From: Streptomyces populi
GTDB lineage: Bacteria > Actinomycetota > Actinomycetes > Streptomycetales > Streptomycetaceae
Assembly (NCBI RefSeq): GCF_002911015.1
Contig: NZ_KZ626847.1
Location: 1-64,000, forward strand
DNA: 64,000 bases
Direction of reading: 5' to 3'
The notes below the pieces were generated by a model. The model was not told the DNA's origin. It ran no database searches and saw only the letters and a list, made by a program, of their open reading frames with translations. The translations under genes were made by a program, and so were the position numbers. Of the stretch, positions 48,514 to 57,080 are shown one piece after another. Position 1 is the first letter of the stretch; every line of letters begins with the position of its first letter.

Positions 48514-49233
48514 CTACCCCCGCCGCAGGGAGAACTCGTTGCCGTCGGGGTCCAGCAGCAGGACCCGGCCGCCGTGGTCCTCGCCGGTGACGGTACGCGT
48601 CGCGCCGAGCGAGACCAGACGGTCGACCTCCGCGTCCCGGTCGGCGTCGGCGGGGAGCGCCAGCTCGAAGTACAGCCTGTTCGGGCCCGTTGTCGGTGCC
48701 ACCGGGGGGCCACCCCAGGTGATCTTCGTACCACCGTTCGGCGACTGGACCGCGGTCTCCTGGCCCTGGTCCCAGACCAGTGGCCACCGCAGCGCCTCGC
48801 TCCAGAAGTAACCGACCTCCTGCGTACCGTCGCAGGCCAGGGCTCCGATGGCTCCGGTGTCGGCGAGGAACTTGTTGCCCGCCTCGATGACGCAGAACTC
48901 GTTGCCGTCCGGGTCGGCGAGCACCACGTGCTCCTCTTCGGGGAGTTGGCCCACGTCGATGTGGCTGCCGCCGAGTTCCAGGGCCCTCGCCACCGTCTGC
49001 CGCTGATCCTCGGGCGAGGCGCTCGTGAGGTCGAAGTGCCCCCGGTTCGGGCCGGTCTTCGGTTCTCCGCCCGGCAGGAAACGGATGCGGAACCCGGTGG
49101 CGTCGGGCGGCAGGACCGCGGCGTCGCCGTCGGGGCCGTCGGCCGGCTCCCAGCCCAGGACGCCGGACCAGAAGCGCGCCAGTTCCGAGGGCCGGGTCGC
49201 GTTGAAGCAGATCGCGAACAGTTGGCTGCTCAT
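48514..49233 (-). CDS. Two-domain VOC family protein
   Basis: 239 residues made of two VOC units. The first is CFNATRPSELARFWSGVLGW to LADPDGNEFCV, the second ACDGTQEVGYFWSEALRWPL to LLDPDGNEFSLRRG. Both halves keep the DPDGNEF strand. Such tandem proteins are common in Streptomyces and probably bind or modify small molecules; no ligand can be named. It is a single gene. Confidence 0.88.
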   Translation of the reverse strand: MSSQLFAICFNATRPSELARFWSGVLGWEPADGPDGDAAVLPPDATGFRIRFLPGGEPKTGPNRGHFDLTSASPEDQRQTVARALELGGSHIDVGQLPEEEHVVLADPDGNEFCVIEAGNKFLADTGAIGALACDGTQEVGYFWSEALRWPLVWDQGQETAVQSPNGGTKITWGGPPVAPTTGPNRLYFELALPADADRDAEVDRLVSLGATRTVTGEDHGGRVLLLDPDGNEFSLRRG

Positions 49234-49414
49234 ACCCCAGGCATCTCCGATCCGCTGACGGTCGATTCGACGTCTTGCCCTGTGCGCGCGTGCAGCCTAG
49301 GGGCGGTCGTGCGGTGTCCGCATCCGAGTTTCCGCCGGAAGGAGGCCGGGGCACGGGCGGGGCGCGGATCTGTCCGGTGGGGCTGCCGACGGCAGGTCTG
49401 AGCGGGTGGCCGGG

Positions 49415-49678
49415 TCAGAGGGGCAGGTCGTGGTCGATGAGCGGGTGTCCGCAGGTGCTCCTCCTGCACGTGCCGAGCGGGCCGCCGTGCTGGAAGTCGG
49501 GGCACGGGCAGGACAGGCAGGGGATGTGTTCCTCGAGGCCCGGCTCCCAGCCGTGAGCCGTCAATCGTGCTCGGGCGGCTTCCTGAATGCTGCGTCTGTG
49601 CTCGTCGAGTTCGCGGAAGGCGGCCTTGTTCTCTTCGAAGGCCTTCTTCTGGGCCTCTGTCAGCTCGTCCTTCTTCAT
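49415..49678 (-). CDS. Small cysteine-rich protein, possible zinc binder
   Basis: 87 residues from ATG 49678 (GGAGG upstream). The N-terminal half is a charged helix (MKKDELTEAQKKAFEENKAA). The C-terminal half has five cysteines and several histidines (CLSCPCPDF, CRRSTCGHPLIDH), a spacing that suggests a small metal-binding knuckle. The family is not recognised and the gene stands alone. Confidence 0.65.
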   Translation of the reverse strand: MKKDELTEAQKKAFEENKAAFRELDEHRRSIQEAARARLTAHGWEPGLEEHIPCLSCPCPDFQHGGPLGTCRRSTCGHPLIDHDLPL

Positions 49679-49880
49679 GGTGCCTCCGGAGGGGGAGATG
49701 GCGGCGAGAGGGCTGCTTGATCCCTACGATCACGATGGCCCGGTGGACGCCCGCTCGCACGTCGGGCGCGAGGACCCCGTCGCCGGAGGCACCGGGGGCC
49801 GTTCCGGTCCGTCCGGCAGGGGGCCGCCCGTACCGCCGCGACGGGCGGGCGCGGCCTTCCCCGCCCGCAGGGGTTCCCGT

Positions 49881-50741
49881 TCACCGGCGCACGGCCGTGA
49901 CCAGCCACGCCCCCGTCCGCATGAGGACACCCGGCCCCTGTTCGTACGGCGTGAGGGCGGCGGAGAGCGCGGCCCTCGCACGGCTCGCCCCGTCCCCGTG
50001 GTCCGCGGAGTCGAGCAGCTCCACCAGATGTCGCCCGGGCCCGGACCCCAGCAGGTGCTCGGCGGCGTCGTCGGCGTCCCGTCCGAAGTTCCCGAGCGCG
50101 TCGACGGCTTCCGTGCGTACGCCGTCGAAGCCGGCCCTCGTCAGAACCTCTCGTACGACGACCGGGTCGGCCAGCGAGAACATGCCGGGGCCTGCGGAGT
50201 CGCCGGACGCCTGCGGCGGGGAGGTCGGCGTCGCGCTCACGGCGTCGTACACCAGGGCCCACTCGCTGCGGGCGGGGTCCGCCGTGCACACGAAGGCGAG
50301 CCGTCCGCCGGGGCGCAGCGCGCGGGCGATGTTGCCGAACGCGGCGACCGGATCCGCGAAGAACATGATCCCGAAGCGGCTCACGGCCACGTCGAAAACG
50401 GCCTCGGGCAGGGGATGGACCTGGGCGTCACCCCGCTCGAAGCCGATGTTGGCCAAGCCCTCCTCCGAGGCCAGCCCGCGCGCCCGGTCGAGCATGGGGC
50501 CCGACAGGTCAAGGCCCAGTGCCGATCCCCGGGCGGCGGTACGGGCGGCCAGCCGCGTGGTCGAGCCGGTCCCGCAGCCGACGTCGAGCACACGGTCCTC
50601 CGGGCCGACCCCGGCCGCGGCGAGGAGGGGCTCGTCGAAGCCCTCGTTGATGGCGTTCCAGCGGTCGTGGTGGTCGCTCCAGTGCCGGCCCTCGTCGCCG
50701 TTCCAGGCCTGGGACTGTGCGGTGTTGACGAGCTCGCGCAT
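49881..50741 (-). CDS. Class I SAM-dependent methyltransferase
   Basis: 286 residues from ATG 50741 with AGGAGG upstream. The SAM-binding loop is VLDVGCGTGSTTRL, with the acidic residue after strand 2 in GLDLSGPML and the post-core VSRFGIMFFADPVAAF. It belongs to the UbiE/Coq5-like small-molecule methyltransferases; the substrate is unknown. It is divergent from a TetR regulator, with two tandem palindromes between them, so expression is probably induced by a ligand of that TetR. Confidence 0.9.
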   Translation of the reverse strand: MRELVNTAQSQAWNGDEGRHWSDHHDRWNAINEGFDEPLLAAAGVGPEDRVLDVGCGTGSTTRLAARTAARGSALGLDLSGPMLDRARGLASEEGLANIGFERGDAQVHPLPEAVFDVAVSRFGIMFFADPVAAFGNIARALRPGGRLAFVCTADPARSEWALVYDAVSATPTSPPQASGDSAGPGMFSLADPVVVREVLTRAGFDGVRTEAVDALGNFGRDADDAAEHLLGSGPGRHLVELLDSADHGDGASRARAALSAALTPYEQGPGVLMRTGAWLVTAVRR

Positions 50742-50765
50742 GGGACTCCTCCTGCCGGGGAGCTA

Positions 50766-50809
50766 GTATGGGCGTCTGCCCATACCAAGGTATGAGCGTT
50801 TGCCCATAC
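50766..50809. promoter_or_regulatory. Tandem TetR operators
   Basis: GTATGGGCGTCTGCCCATAC (50766-50785) is a perfect inverted repeat (8-bp arms). GTATGAGCGTTTGCCCATAC (50790-50809) repeats it with one change in the left arm, 24 bp away. They lie 24 bp from the methyltransferase start and 26 bp from the TetR start and should control both. Confidence 0.8.
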
Positions 50810-50835
50810 TTGCAAGCGTCGCCCGGGAGGACCCG

Positions 50836-51444
50836 ATGTCACCACGCGGAGTAGCGATCCCCGATGTCAGGGAGCGGCTCTTCGCCGCGGCGGAGCGGGT
50901 CCTGGCCCGGGAGGGCACGGCCGGACTGACCAACCGATCCGTCACGGAGGAGGCGGGCTGTGCGAAGGGGCTGCTCTACAACCACTTCGCGGACCTGGAC
51001 GACTTCGTGACGCAGCTCGTCCTGGACCGGTTCGCCCGGATCGCCGCGGAGGTCGGCCCGCTGCCCGGCCGGGCGGGCAGCGGTACCGTGCACGAGAACC
51101 TCGCCGCCGCCGCACTCGCGATGCTCGGCACGAGCGGCCCCGCGATCGCCGCGGCCGCCCTCTCCCGCCACGAGGTCGCCCAGAGGGTGGCCCGGTCCTG
51201 GGCTGACGGCGCTCCCGGACCGGGCGCGGTCGAGGGCGCGGTGACCCGCTACCTCGAGGCCGAACAGCGGCTGGGCCGAGTGACCCCGGACGCCGACTGC
51301 CCCATGCTGGCCCTCGCCCTGGCCGGCACGGTCCACCACCTCCTGATGCACCCGGGTCCGCAACCGCAGGACAGTGCCCCGCTGATCCGCCGTCTGGTGG
51401 CGGCCCTGGTGCCCGCGCCGCCCGGGTCCGTGGCGGCACTCTGA
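50836..51444 (+). CDS. TetR-family repressor
   Basis: 202 residues. ATG 50836 follows GGGAGG. Its helix-turn-helix is AERVLAREGTAGLTNRSV then AGCAKGLLYNHFADLDDF, a TetR signature. The C-terminal ligand domain is alanine-rich and helical. The two GTATGNGC palindromes directly upstream are the probable autoregulatory sites, and the divergent methyltransferase is the probable target. Confidence 0.92.
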   Translation: MSPRGVAIPDVRERLFAAAERVLAREGTAGLTNRSVTEEAGCAKGLLYNHFADLDDFVTQLVLDRFARIAAEVGPLPGRAGSGTVHENLAAAALAMLGTSGPAIAAAALSRHEVAQRVARSWADGAPGPGAVEGAVTRYLEAEQRLGRVTPDADCPMLALALAGTVHHLLMHPGPQPQDSAPLIRRLVAALVPAPPGSVAAL

Positions 51445-51502
51445 GCGGACCGCTCTCCCCGGTCCTCGCGCGGCTCGCGGCGCACGGTCCGGCGGTGACG
51501 GA

Positions 51503-52231
51503 TCAGGGGTAGTACGGGGTGTACGTGATCGAGGAGACCTTGAGGTAGCGGGCGCCGTCCGCGGTGGCCCAGGTCGAGGAGTCCGGGTTCCCCGGCCAGT
51601 CCCCGCCGACCGCGGTGTTGACGATGAAGTGCATGCCGACGCCGGGTGCGGTGGTGTACCACTTCGTCCCCTGGAAGGCGCCGTCCACCCAGAAGTCGAT
51701 GTGATCGGGCCACCAGCTGAACGCGTAGACGTGGAAGCTGTTGGTCCAGCCGGACGCGTTGTTCGCGGACCACTGGGTCTGGGCGTTGTCGGTGTCGTGG
51801 AAGGTCTGGTACACGGTGTCGGGGTTCGAGCCGACGATCTCGGCGGCGTCGAACTCGGGGAGCCAGGGGTTCAGGTAGGCCGCCCACACCGCGGGGAGCA
51901 GACCCTGCCCGTTGGGCATGTTCGCGGTGAAGCTGTAGGTGCCGTAGCCGTAGAGGGCCTTCGATTCCACGCGGCCGGAGTAGTAGACCCCGCCACCCGC
52001 GTCGTAGGTCTTGATCATCAGGGTGTCGCCGTCGTACCAGACGCAGTTCGGCGTGTACGTCTCCAACTCGTTGTTGGCCGTCCATCTGCCGCTGATGACG
52101 TTCCAGGAGTTGACGGTCTGCGGCGCGCCCCAGGAGCCGGCGTGCGCGGGTTGCTGGGCCGAGAGCAGCATCACGCAGGCGGCGAGCACGGTGAGCATGA
52201 ACCACTTGGGCCGTAAGGGGATCGTCGTCAT
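51503..52231 (-). CDS. Secreted glycoside hydrolase family 16
   Basis: 242 residues from ATG 52231. A signal peptide (KWFMLTVLAACVMLLSAQQ, cleaved near AHA) precedes a GH16 jelly roll. The catalytic motif is EFDAAEIVG (ExDxxE: nucleophile and acid/base glutamates); GTYSFTANMPNGQGLLPAVW and the substrate-strand FHVYAFSWWPDHIDFWVDG are typical. It should cut beta-1,3 or beta-1,3-1,4 glucans. Codon 6 is TTA (plus-strand 52214-52216), so translation may need bldA. The promoter and CebR-like box just upstream suggest induction by cello-oligosaccharides. Confidence 0.92.
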   Translation of the reverse strand: MTTIPLRPKWFMLTVLAACVMLLSAQQPAHAGSWGAPQTVNSWNVISGRWTANNELETYTPNCVWYDGDTLMIKTYDAGGGVYYSGRVESKALYGYGTYSFTANMPNGQGLLPAVWAAYLNPWLPEFDAAEIVGSNPDTVYQTFHDTDNAQTQWSANNASGWTNSFHVYAFSWWPDHIDFWVDGAFQGTKWYTTAPGVGMHFIVNTAVGGDWPGNPDSSTWATADGARYLKVSSITYTPYYP

Positions 52232-52265
52232 CGGAGCTCCGTTGCTCGATGGGGGAGACACGGCG

Positions 52266-52279
52266 TGGGAGCGGTCCCA
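52266..52279. promoter_or_regulatory. CebR-like operator
   Basis: TGGGAGCGGTCCCA matches the CebR consensus TGGGAGCGCTCCCA at 13 of 14 bases. It lies 35 bp before the GH16 start, just downstream of the predicted transcription start, where a LacI-type repressor would block transcription. CebR releases such sites in response to cellobiose-type sugars. Confidence 0.75.
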
Positions 52280-52292
52280 CGTCTTCATCCGG

Positions 52293-52321
52293 AACGTAGG
52301 ACTTTGTTTAGGACCTGACAA
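52293..52321 (-). promoter_or_regulatory. Promoter of the GH16 gene
   Basis: On the minus strand, -35 TTGTCA (52321-52316), a 17-bp spacer and -10 TACGTT (52298-52293) form a good vegetative promoter. Transcription would begin near 52286, immediately before the CebR-like box. The rest of the 312-bp gap to 52543 shows nothing clear. Confidence 0.6.
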
Positions 52322-52543
52322 TAGGAGCGGCATAGATTGCCGTTTGTGTTCTGAACGTGAACGAAAGGCCGTGCCGCCTTCGCGGCCGCCCGGCCCCACC
52401 GGGAGGACCGGCGCCGCCCGTTCCGGCACCGCCCGTTCCGGCGGCGACCGGGACCGTTGCCCGCCCGGGTGGGGTTGACCCCCCGTCGTAGACGCCGGTC
52501 CGCCGCAGTGCACAGGAACCTGCGCGCGGACGACTGTGTACGC

Positions 52544-52783
52544 ATGGCACAGGAACCCGCGGCCGTCGGACCGCATGCGCCCGCCGGACAGGCCCCGGCG
52601 CCTCCGCCCGGCCCGGTCGAACTCGCCGATCTCGCCGCGCTGGAGGTGCTCGCGCACCCGCGGCGGCAGCGGCGCGTGCTCCGGCACCTCACCCCGCACG
52701 GCCCCGCACGCACCGCGCATTCACACACCGCGAATCCGCCCGTCACGAATCCGCCCACGACGAAGAGGACCGATCCCTCATGA
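52544..52783 (+). pseudogene. Truncated ArsR-type regulator remnant
   Basis: 79 codons from ATG 52544. LADLAALEVLAHPRRQRRVLRHL matches the first helices of ArsR-family repressors when read as LADLAALEVLAHPRRQ plus RVLRHL. The helix-turn-helix and wing are missing, and the frame ends in a low-complexity tail (TANPPVTNPPTTKRTDPS). Its TGA overlaps the ATG of the following permease. A deletion probably removed most of the regulator, and perhaps an ATPase gene, and placed this stub in front of the permease. Confidence 0.5.
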
Positions 52784-55308
52784 TGCTGCGCTACGCCCTG
52801 AAGTCGGTCCGTGCCCGCAAGGCCGCGTTCTTCGGTGCCTTCCTGGCCCTGATGTGCGCGGCGGCCCTGATCACCGCCTGCGGCACCCTCCTGGAGACGG
52901 GCTTACGCGGGTCGATCCGCACCGAGCGGTACACCGCCACCCCCGTCCTGGTCTCGGCCGACCAGAACGTCCACCGGACCACGGTGAAGCACAAGAAGGG
53001 CAAGACCAAGATCAAGCACAAGGCGAAGCCCATCGCCGAGCGGGCCTGGCTCCCACAAGGTCTGGCGGACACCCTCGCGCACACCCCGGGCGTCGCCCGT
53101 GTCGTGCCCGAACTGACCTTCCTCGCCCAGCCGTTGACGGCGAACGGCACGGGCGGCCGTACCGCCTACGGGCACGCCTGGGACTCCGCCGCCCTCACGC
53201 CGTACAGGCTGACCGCGGGGAAGGCGCCGAAGAGCCCGACCGACCTCGTCGTCGACCCGTGGCTCGCCGGACGGGCCCGGCTGGAGGTCGGCGACCGGCT
53301 CACCGTCCAGTCGACGCAGGCACCGCGCACCTACCGCGTCTCCGGGATCGCCGCGCCGACCGTCGACGTACGGCACCAGACGTCGCTGTTCTTCTCCACC
53401 GAGGAAGCCCGCAGGCTGGCCGCGCACCCCGGGAAGGTCACCGCGTTCGGCCTGTTCCCCGACCGGGGCACGGACACCGGACGGCTGCGTTCCGCCGTGG
53501 CGCGGACACTGCGGGGCACCGGCGCGCAGGTCGGCAGCGGGGATTCCCGCGGGGCCGTGGAGTTCCTGGACGCCGCCGCGGCCCGCACCAAGCTGGTCAG
53601 CCTCGGTGGTGCCATGGGCGGCACCTCGCTGCTGGTGGCCGTGCTCGTGGTCGTCGGCACCTTCGCACTGACCGTGCAGCAGCGCCACCGCGAACTCGCC
53701 CTGCTCCGCGCCGTCGCCGCGGGCCCGGGACAGATCCGGGGCCTGCTGGGCCGTGAGGCGCTGATCGTCGGTGCGGTCGCCGGCCTCACGGGGGCCTTGC
53801 TCGGGCTGCCGTTGGGCGGCCTGCTGCACAGCAGGTTCGTCGCCATGGGGGCCGTCCCCGCGACGCTTCGGCTCACCGTCGGCGTCTTCCCCGTGGTCGC
53901 GGGCGTCGTCGCGACGACGGCCGGAGCCTGGGCCTCCGCCCGGGTCGCCTCCCGCCGGATCACCCGGATCCGTCCGGCCGAGGCGCTCGCCGAGTCCCGC
54001 ACCGAGCCCGCGCGGCTTCCGTGGGGACGTGTCCTCGCGGGACTCCTCCTGCTCGCCGGCGGTACGGTCCTCGTCGTCGTCCTCACCTCCCTGCGCACCG
54101 AGCCCGCGTCGACACCGGTCACCTTCCTGGCGGTCGTGGTCCTGTCCACCTCCGTCGCGCTGCTGGGGCCGCTCCTGGTCAAGGCGGCCGTGCTGCTCCT
54201 CGGCGGCCCGCTGCGGCTCATCGGGCCGGGCGGCCGGCTGGCCACGGCCAACCTGCGCGGCAACGCCGCCCGCATGGCGTCCGTCGTCACTCCTCTCACC
54301 CTGCTCGTCGGCATGACCTGCACGGTCCTGTTCGTGACACCCACCCTCGGCGACGCGGCCCGCGCCCAGGCCCGCGAGGGCGTGCGCGCCGACCAGGTCG
54401 TCGTCCCGGCCGGCCCCGGCGTCCCGGCCGAGGCCGCACGGCGGCTGCGCGCCCACCACGACGTGGCCACCGAAGTGGTGCGTACGACCGTCCGGGTCGG
54501 CCTCGACAAGTACGCCGCGCAGGGCGTCACTCCCGCCGGGCTCACCCGCACCTGGGACCCGGGCGTCACCGCGGGATCCCTCGACCGGCTCACCGACCGC
54601 ACCGTGGCCGTGAGCGAACTGGCCGCCGACCAGCTTCACTTGAAGCCCGGCAGCACACTGAAGCTCACTCTCGGCGACGGCACGCCCACCGAGCTGACCG
54701 TCGCCGCCGTCTACAGCAAGGGGCTCGGCTTCGGGGACCTCACCTTCACCCACGACCTGGTGGCACGCCACGTCGACAACCCCCTCGCCGCCGTGGTCCT
54801 CGTCAGCACGACCCGTACGCGGACGCAGATCGCGACAGCGCTCCGTGACGTCCCCGGCGCCCGCGTCGTCTCCCCGCGCACCGCCGACCACCTCCAGGCG
54901 CAGCGGCAGCAGGCGAACGCGGAGGTCAACCACCTCGCCATGGGGCTGGTCCTGGCCTTCACCGCCATCGCCGTCGTCAACACGCTCGCCATGTCGGTCT
55001 CCGAACGCGTCCGTGAGTTCGCCCTGCTCCGGCTCGCGGGGGCCACCCGCCGGCAGGTGCTGCGCATGCTGCGGACCGAGGCGCTGTCGGTGGTACTGCT
55101 CGCCACCGTGCTCGGCAGCGGCATCGCCCTCGCGGTCCTGACCGCGTTCAGTGTCGGCATGACCGGTCGCGCGGCCCCGTCCGTCGCTCCGCTGCTGTAC
55201 GTCGCCGTCGTGGCGGTCGCCGGACTCCTCGCCCTCGCCGCCACCGCCCTGCCCGGACGCGCGGCACTACGGGTGCGCGCGGTGACGGTGGCCACCGCCA
55301 AGGAGTAG
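52780..55308 (+). CDS. FtsX-family ABC transporter permease
   Basis: 842 residues. It has an N-terminal helix (KAAFFGAFLALMCAAALITA), a large extracytoplasmic region, two FtsX units (LLVAVLVVVGTFALTVQQRH with RELALLRAVAAGPGQIRGLL; later AVVNTLAMSVSERVREFALL with RLAGATRRQVLRML) and about 8-10 membrane segments. This is the MacB/SalY-like permease layout, which needs a separate ATP-binding subunit; none is adjacent. A lysine-rich insert (VKHKKGKTKIKHKAKP) near residue 70 is unusual. Codon 42 is TTA (52903-52905), suggesting bldA control. The start is ATG 52780. Confidence 0.9.
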   Translation: MMLRYALKSVRARKAAFFGAFLALMCAAALITACGTLLETGLRGSIRTERYTATPVLVSADQNVHRTTVKHKKGKTKIKHKAKPIAERAWLPQGLADTLAHTPGVARVVPELTFLAQPLTANGTGGRTAYGHAWDSAALTPYRLTAGKAPKSPTDLVVDPWLAGRARLEVGDRLTVQSTQAPRTYRVSGIAAPTVDVRHQTSLFFSTEEARRLAAHPGKVTAFGLFPDRGTDTGRLRSAVARTLRGTGAQVGSGDSRGAVEFLDAAAARTKLVSLGGAMGGTSLLVAVLVVVGTFALTVQQRHRELALLRAVAAGPGQIRGLLGREALIVGAVAGLTGALLGLPLGGLLHSRFVAMGAVPATLRLTVGVFPVVAGVVATTAGAWASARVASRRITRIRPAEALAESRTEPARLPWGRVLAGLLLLAGGTVLVVVLTSLRTEPASTPVTFLAVVVLSTSVALLGPLLVKAAVLLLGGPLRLIGPGGRLATANLRGNAARMASVVTPLTLLVGMTCTVLFVTPTLGDAARAQAREGVRADQVVVPAGPGVPAEAARRLRAHHDVATEVVRTTVRVGLDKYAAQGVTPAGLTRTWDPGVTAGSLDRLTDRTVAVSELAADQLHLKPGSTLKLTLGDGTPTELTVAAVYSKGLGFGDLTFTHDLVARHVDNPLAAVVLVSTTRTRTQIATALRDVPGARVVSPRTADHLQAQRQQANAEVNHLAMGLVLAFTAIAVVNTLAMSVSERVREFALLRLAGATRRQVLRMLRTEALSVVLLATVLGSGIALAVLTAFSVGMTGRAAPSVAPLLYVAVVAVAGLLALAATALPGRAALRVRAVTVATAKE

Positions 55309-55366
55309 CGCCGGGCTCGGGGACCGAGACCCTGCTCCTTCGGTCAGGGCCTCGCCGGGCCCTTCG

Positions 55367-55407
55367 ACGGCCGGGGCCCCGGAGAACGGCTCCGGGGCCC
55401 CGGCCGT
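55367..55407. terminator. 17-bp perfect hairpin between convergent genes
   Basis: ACGGCCGGGGCCCCGGA (55367-55383) and TCCGGGGCCCCGGCCGT (55391-55407) are exact complements around a 7-base loop. It lies between the permease and the kinase gene and should serve both. Confidence 0.85.
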
Positions 55408-55424
55408 TCTCACGGGATCCTCGG

Positions 55425-56342
55425 TCACCGGCCTGCCGTCGCGGTGAGGCGTCGCAGGGAGGCCTGGGCGGGCGGGCCCCAGCTGGGCTTGCCTCCGGGG
55501 CGGCCGTGGACGCCGGCGTCGGCGACGTGCAGACAGGCGAGAGCCCGCAGCACCGCCCAGCCGCGGGCGCGGCGAAGGGTCGCGGGGTCCGGGCTCGGCC
55601 GGTAGGCCTCGTGGAAGCGGTCGACGGCGCCGTCCGGCAGCAGGATCCACGCGGCGGCGAGGTCGAAGGCCGGATCGCCGGCGAAGAGGTCCCCGAAGTC
55701 GATCACGCCGGAGACGGTGCCGTCCGTGGTCAGGACGTTGGCGGGATGCAGGTCGCCGTGGAGCCAGAGGCGCGGGCCGGTCCGGTCGGGCGCGGCGGCC
55801 GCGTCCTCCCAGACCGCGCGGACGGCGATCGGATCCTGGACCAGCCCCAGTTCGGTGGCCGAGGCGAGCGCCCGGGTGAGGTGTTCGGCGGTGTCGGCCA
55901 ACGGGCCGCCGCGGTCCCGGCCCGCCGGTGCCGCGTCGGGGGCGGGCCGGTGAAGGGCGGTCAGGAAGGCGGCGAGGGCGTCGGCGGCCTCGGCGGGGCG
56001 TGTGGCGGGGGCGCGGTCGGCGGGCTCGCCCGGCACCCAGGTGGTGATGAGCCAGGGGCGCGGGAACCGCTCACAGGGCTCACCCAGGTACTGAGGGACG
56101 GGAATCCGCAGGGGAAGTCCCGGGGCGAGGAGGGGCACCCACTCGTGCTCTTTGCGCAGCAGCGCGTCCGCGGACCGCGTCGCCCAGGGCAACCGGACGG
56201 CGAGGTCGTCGCCGAGCCGCCACACCTGGTTGTCCCAGCCGAGCGCTCCGAGTTTCAGGGGCAGATCCGCCAGATCGGGACACTGCTCGCGCAGCAGGTC
56301 CCGGATCAGGTCCTCCGTGATGTCCGGCTCGGTGAACGTCAT
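55425..56342 (-). CDS. Aminoglycoside phosphotransferase-family kinase
   Basis: 305 residues from ATG 56342. It has the APH fold signature: LGWDNQVWRLGDDLAVRLPW (P-loop-like strand and lysine-equivalent region), the catalytic loop LWLHGDLHPANVL (HGDxxxxN), and the metal-binding VIDFGDLFAGDPAFDLA. The family includes aminoglycoside kinases, but also many small-molecule kinases in Streptomyces, so the substrate is open. It is a single gene sharing a terminator with the permease. Confidence 0.9.
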   Translation of the reverse strand: MTFTEPDITEDLIRDLLREQCPDLADLPLKLGALGWDNQVWRLGDDLAVRLPWATRSADALLRKEHEWVPLLAPGLPLRIPVPQYLGEPCERFPRPWLITTWVPGEPADRAPATRPAEAADALAAFLTALHRPAPDAAPAGRDRGGPLADTAEHLTRALASATELGLVQDPIAVRAVWEDAAAAPDRTGPRLWLHGDLHPANVLTTDGTVSGVIDFGDLFAGDPAFDLAAAWILLPDGAVDRFHEAYRPSPDPATLRRARGWAVLRALACLHVADAGVHGRPGGKPSWGPPAQASLRRLTATAGR

Positions 56343-56651
56343 GCGGGGCAAGGGTAGTTGGGCTACGGGGCGCCCGGGTTCCGATCAGATCCGTGCCGGG
56401 GACCGGGTTCCGGTCCCCGGCACGTCAGCCGTCCGTCCGGTACGGCGCGGAGCGGACCCGCCGGGCCGTGTTCGCGGCGAAGGAGACACTGTCGTCCGGG
56501 TCTCTCCCGGCCCGCTACCGGTGTCCGCCCGGTCGGCCTCGCCGTCGACCGGCCGAGGAACGGGTCGACCGACCCTCTGTGAGCCCGTCCCGCATGGCCG
56601 CGATCTACGTGTGATGTTGCCGAGAGCGGCCGCTTGTTAGTCTTTCCGATC

Positions 56652-57080
56652 ATGCGAGCCCTCTTCCCAGGATCCTTCGACCCGATCACTTCAGGGCACC
56701 AGGACGTACTCCGGCGCGCTGCCCTCCTGTTCGACGAGGTCGTCGTGTGCGTGATGTTCAATCCGAACAAGACCGGCCGCTTCCCCGTCGCGGAACGGCT
56801 GGACCGGCTCCGCGCGGCAGCGGCCGACTTGGGCAACGTGACGGTCGACTCCCACACCGGCGGCCTGCTGGTCGACTACTGCCGCCGAGCCGGAATCGAC
56901 GTCGTCGTCCGCGGGGTCCGGGGCGTCGCCGACCTGGACTACGAAATGCCGATGGCCCGCATGAACCGTGAACTGGCGGGAGTCGAAACGTTCTTCATCG
57001 CCGCGGACCCCGCCCTGGCCCACATCTCCTCCACCCTCGTCACCGCGATGAGCCGACAGGACCGTGTCCCCGAACGGTGA
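56652..57080 (+). CDS. Phosphopantetheine adenylyltransferase paralogue (CoaD-like), short C-terminus
   Basis: 142 residues from ATG 56652; housekeeping CoaD is about 160. The nucleotidyltransferase motifs are intact: PGSFDPITSGHQDVLRR (T/SxGH), MFNPNKTGRFPV with the substrate lysine, VVRGVRGVADLDYEMPMARM and HISSTLVTAM. The last helix with the usual GGDVSxLVPP sequence is absent; the protein ends SRQDRVPER. It probably still transfers AMP to phosphopantetheine or a related phosphate. A second CoaD gene beside an acyltransferase group could boost CoA supply, use a different substrate, or confer resistance to a CoaD inhibitor. All three are inference. Confidence 0.88.
   Translation: MRALFPGSFDPITSGHQDVLRRAALLFDEVVVCVMFNPNKTGRFPVAERLDRLRAAAADLGNVTVDSHTGGLLVDYCRRAGIDVVVRGVRGVADLDYEMPMARMNRELAGVETFFIAADPALAHISSTLVTAMSRQDRVPER

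Noticed and set aside
49567-50795. Plus-strand frames of about 400 codons over the methyltransferase at 49881-50741
   Set aside because: Antisense; the minus-strand frame has the SAM-binding loop and a good ribosome-binding site.
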